32,416 nucleotides of DNA from Cupriavidus gilardii J11 (GTDB lineage Bacteria; Pseudomonadota; Gammaproteobacteria; Burkholderiales; Burkholderiaceae), in the NCBI RefSeq assembly GCF_007829435.1, contig NZ_VLJN01000067.1, positions 72,490 to 104,905 on the forward strand. The letters run 5' to 3'. The notes under the pieces were generated by a model. That model searched no databases. It saw only the letters and a program-made list of their open reading frames with translations, and was not told where the DNA came from. A program made the position numbers and the translations under genes. Numbering within the stretch: the first letter of the stretch is position 1; the number at the start of each line of letters is the position of its first letter. Shown here one piece after another: positions 30,337-32,416 of the stretch.

Positions 30337-30365
30337 TCATAGTGCGCGCCCCATGCCCTCCCAAG
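30337..30365 (-). promoter_or_regulatory. Promoter of the peroxiredoxin gene
   Basis: On the minus strand TTGGGA (30365-30360), 17-bp spacer, TATGAT (30342-30337). The leader would be about 38 nt and contains AAGGA before the ATG. I see no clear OxyR palindrome. Confidence 0.65.
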
Positions 30366-30447
30366 TGGGACCTTGGCTTGGCGGCTTGTCGGCATGCGCC
30401 GACAGCGCGAAGCGATGGAGTGAGGCTTGCACGACTTCATGAAATGC

Positions 30448-30481
30448 GTCCGCGCGGCGAGCTTTCGCTCGTCGCGCGGAC
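30448..30481. repeat. Long hairpin in the ftsZ-peroxiredoxin gap
   Basis: GTCCGCGCGGCGAGC pairs with GCTCGTCGCGCGGAC around TTTC, 15 bp with one G-T pair. On the minus strand the loop is GAAA, a stable GNRA tetraloop, with one A/C mismatch. No T-run follows. The rest of the gap 30366-30718 holds no gene that I can support; it also contains a 16-bp perfect palindrome GCGTCGCCGGCGACGC at 30614-30629. The hairpin may mark the end of the ftsZ transcript. Confidence 0.5.
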
Positions 30482-30718
30482 GGCGGCACATCCCGGCCGG
30501 GCACGGCGGGAGACCAGTCCGGGGAGGCGGCCGGTGGCACGCCTGTCCCGGCAACGGGATGCGGACGGACTGTCGGCGGCGCAAGCCAGCGAGCGGCAGG
30601 CAACCGGTCGGTCGCGTCGCCGGCGACGCAAGGGGCGGATAGGGAGCGCCCGTTTGCGCCGCGAATCGGCGGTGCGCGACGGTCCGGCTACCGGCACAGG
30701 CCGGCGGCCGCGCCGCGA

Positions 30719-31912
30719 TCAGTCCGCCTGGCGGCGCAGGAAGGCCGGGATGTCGTAGGTATCGACGCCCTTCTCCTGCAGCGCGGCCACGTGCGCCGAC
30801 GCGGTTTCGCGCGGGCTGCGGAACACGGCCGGCGTATCCAGGCCGCTGTAGTCCGGCGCGCTGTGCAGCGCCGAGCCATGCTGCAGGCCGCCCATCATCT
30901 GCACCGGCATATTGTCGGTACCGGTCTTGAGCAGCGTCATCGGCTGCTGCTTCTTGCCCGAGCGGCCCAGGCCCGTCGCGACCACGGTAACGCGCAGCGC
31001 ATCGCCCATCGAGTCGTCGTAGACCGTACCGAAGATCACGGTCGCATCTTCCGCGGCGTAGCTGCGGATGGTGTTCATGACTTCCTTGGTCTCGGACAGC
31101 TTCAGCGAACGGCTTGCCGTGATGTTGACCAGCACGCCGCGCGCGCCGGACAGGTCCACGCCTTCCAGCAGCGGGCTGGCCACGGCCTGCTCGGCGGCCA
31201 GGCGCGCGCGGTCGACGCCGGACACCGTGGCGGTACCCATCATCGCCTTGCCCTGCTCGCCCATTACCGTCTTGACGTCCTCGAAGTCCACGTTGACCAG
31301 GCCGTCGACGTTGATGATCTCCGCGATGCCGGCGACGGCGTTGTGCAGCACGTCGTCGGCGCACTGGAAGCACTTGTCCATCTCGGCGTCGTCGCCCATC
31401 ACCTCGAACAGCTTCTCGTTGAGCACGACGATCAGCGAATCGACGCTGGACTCGAGCTCGCCCGAACCGGCCTCGGCCACCTTGGCGCGGCGCGCGCCCT
31501 CGAAGTCGAACGGCTTGCTGACCACGCCGACGGTCAGGATGCCCATTTCCTTCGCCACCTGGGCCACGATCGGCGCGGCGCCCGTGCCCGTGCCGCCGCC
31601 CATGCCCGCAGTGATGAAGACCATGTGCGCGCCGCGCAGCGCGTCGGCGATCTGGTCGCGCGCCTGCTCCGCACAGACACGGCCCACTTCCGGCTTGGCG
31701 CCGGCGCCGAGGCCGGTATTGCCAAGCTGCAGCACGCGCGACGCGGTCGAGCGTTTGAGCGCCTGGGCATCGGTGTTCATGCAGATGAATTCGACGCCCT
31801 GCACACCGCGGTTGATCATGTGCTGCACCGCGTTGCCGCCCGCGCCACCGACGCCGACCACCTTGATGATGGTCCCGTCCTGCATTTCCGATTCGATCAT
31901 GTCAAAGTCCAT
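30719..31912 (-). CDS. ftsZ: Cell division protein FtsZ
   Basis: Tubulin-like GTPase that forms the cytokinetic ring. 397 residues. N-terminal GTPase domain: KVVGVGGAGGNAVQHM, the tubulin signature GGGTGTGAAP (about residue 106), and NVDFEDVKTVM; C-terminal subdomain to about 320, a variable linker, and the conserved tail DTYDIPAFLRRQ that binds FtsA and ZipA. The ATG at 31912 has GGAGG ideally spaced; the preceding GTG is not needed. It follows ftsA after a gap of about 160 bp, the normal layout at the end of the dcw cluster. Confidence 0.98.
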   Translation of the reverse strand: MDFDMIESEMQDGTIIKVVGVGGAGGNAVQHMINRGVQGVEFICMNTDAQALKRSTASRVLQLGNTGLGAGAKPEVGRVCAEQARDQIADALRGAHMVFITAGMGGGTGTGAAPIVAQVAKEMGILTVGVVSKPFDFEGARRAKVAEAGSGELESSVDSLIVVLNEKLFEVMGDDAEMDKCFQCADDVLHNAVAGIAEIINVDGLVNVDFEDVKTVMGEQGKAMMGTATVSGVDRARLAAEQAVASPLLEGVDLSGARGVLVNITASRSLKLSETKEVMNTIRSYAAEDATVIFGTVYDDSMGDALRVTVVATGLGRSGKKQQPMTLLKTGTDNMPVQMMGGLQHGSALHSAPDYSGLDTPAVFRSPRETASAHVAALQEKGVDTYDIPAFLRRQAD

Positions 31913-32073
31913 CACTGCCTCCGAAAGAAATCAGTCGCCAAACGCTGCGGCCTCCCCGCCGCAACCCTTGGTTCCTGAACAAAGAACCAATAAAAAAGAA
32001 AACTGCACCTACAACGCGCCGCCCGCTTATCGGTGGACACCCGCGTCGCAAAATTCCGCCGGCTCAAGTCTTG
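31913..32073 (-). promoter_or_regulatory. ftsA-ftsZ spacer with hairpin
   Basis: An unusually AT-rich stretch for this genome. The arms TTGGTTC (31968-31974) and GAACCAA (31984-31990) can pair around 9 nt. On the minus strand this follows TTTTCTTTTTTA and precedes ftsZ by about 55 nt. It may hold an ftsZ promoter or leader structure; I see no hexamer pair that I would trust. Confidence 0.35.
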
Positions 32074-32416
32074 TTAGAAATTGCCGACGAACCATTCCTT
32101 CATGCGCGTCCAGATCTGTTTGACCGAACCGCTCTGCACCGCCACCTTGCGACCGCGCATCCGTTGCACGCGGCCTTCCAGCAGCAGACCCATCACGGTG
32201 GAGTAGCGCGGACTCTTCACGACTTCGTGCAGATTGCCGCGGTACTCGGGCACGCCGACCCGAACCGGTTTGAGGAAGATGTCCTCTCCCAGTTCCACCA
32301 TTCCGGGCATCATCGCCGTGCCGCCGGTAATGACGATGCCCGACGACAGCAATTCCTCGTAGCCCGATTCGCGCACCACCTGATGCACGAGCGAATACAG
32401 CTCCTCGATGCGCGGC
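32074..32416 (-). CDS. ftsA: Cell division protein FtsA, C-terminal part (cut by window edge)
   Basis: Actin-like protein that tethers FtsZ to the membrane and recruits later division proteins. The visible 113 codons include SSGIVITGGTAMMPGMVELG, the second phosphate/adenosine-binding region of the actin fold, then KPVRVGVPEYRGNLHEVV and YSTVMGLLLEG. The tail WTRMKEWFVGNF is the amphipathic membrane-targeting helix. The N-terminal part lies beyond the right edge. Confidence 0.96.
   Translation of the reverse strand, partial: PRIEELYSLVHQVVRESGYEELLSSGIVITGGTAMMPGMVELGEDIFLKPVRVGVPEYRGNLHEVVKSPRYSTVMGLLLEGRVQRMRGRKVAVQSGSVKQIWTRMKEWFVGNF

Noticed and set aside
30293..30364. Extension of the peroxiredoxin start to the ATG at 30364
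   Set aside because: That codon lies within the promoter; the AAGGA-preceded ATG at 30292 matches the family N-terminus.

Overview
The window is a dense, GC-rich (roughly two-thirds G+C) stretch of core chromosome from a betaproteobacterium. The gene order and protein sequences fit Burkholderiaceae, most likely Cupriavidus or a close Ralstonia relative; this is from recognition, not from a search. I see no insertion sequence, prophage, CRISPR array or other clear sign of transfer. Almost every gene belongs to a conserved housekeeping block, so the points of interest lie in the regulatory DNA, start sites, small ORFs and gene junctions.

Left part (1-5000), all minus strand: nrdA (cut by the left edge) with a long structured leader and a pair of NrdR-type boxes over its promoter, then ampD, a small PP0621-like zinc-ribbon membrane protein, and a CcsA/YpjD-like cytochrome c assembly membrane protein. 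5000-7100, plus strand: ffh (SRP GTPase) and a hypoxanthine-guanine phosphoribosyltransferase. 7130-10600, minus strand: proS, a lytic transglycosylase and a prolyl 4-hydroxylase-like dioxygenase with overlapping ends. 10800-12100, plus strand: rppH and a CNP1-like lipoprotein. 12170-15540, minus strand: rplU-rpmA, a terminator, obgE-proB, and a possible 36-residue membrane peptide upstream of rplU.

Central part (15700-22500), plus strand: ispB, tRNA-Pro(CGG) with a strong terminator, the type IV pilus genes pilB-pilC-pilD, then coaE, zapD and yacG. The PilB is short: it begins just before the ATPase core and lacks the usual N-terminal domain.

Right part (22500-32416), minus strand except dciA: ftsA (cut by the right edge), ftsZ, a peroxiredoxin, lpxC, then plus-strand dciA, then secA, argJ, a DUF815-type ATPase and mutT. 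This is the distal end of the division/cell-wall cluster joined to envelope synthesis (lpxC), protein export (secA) and replication (dciA).

The most unusual signals are: (1) an approximately 330-nt nrdA leader that can be hand-folded into two mutually exclusive hairpins, one followed by a U-run, with two tiny overlapping ORFs upstream; (2) two NrdR-like boxes exactly 31 bp apart; (3) a -10 hexamer placed so close to the dciA start that its mRNA should be leaderless; (4) the small ORF before rplU; (5) the short PilB. No wholly new multi-gene system is evident.
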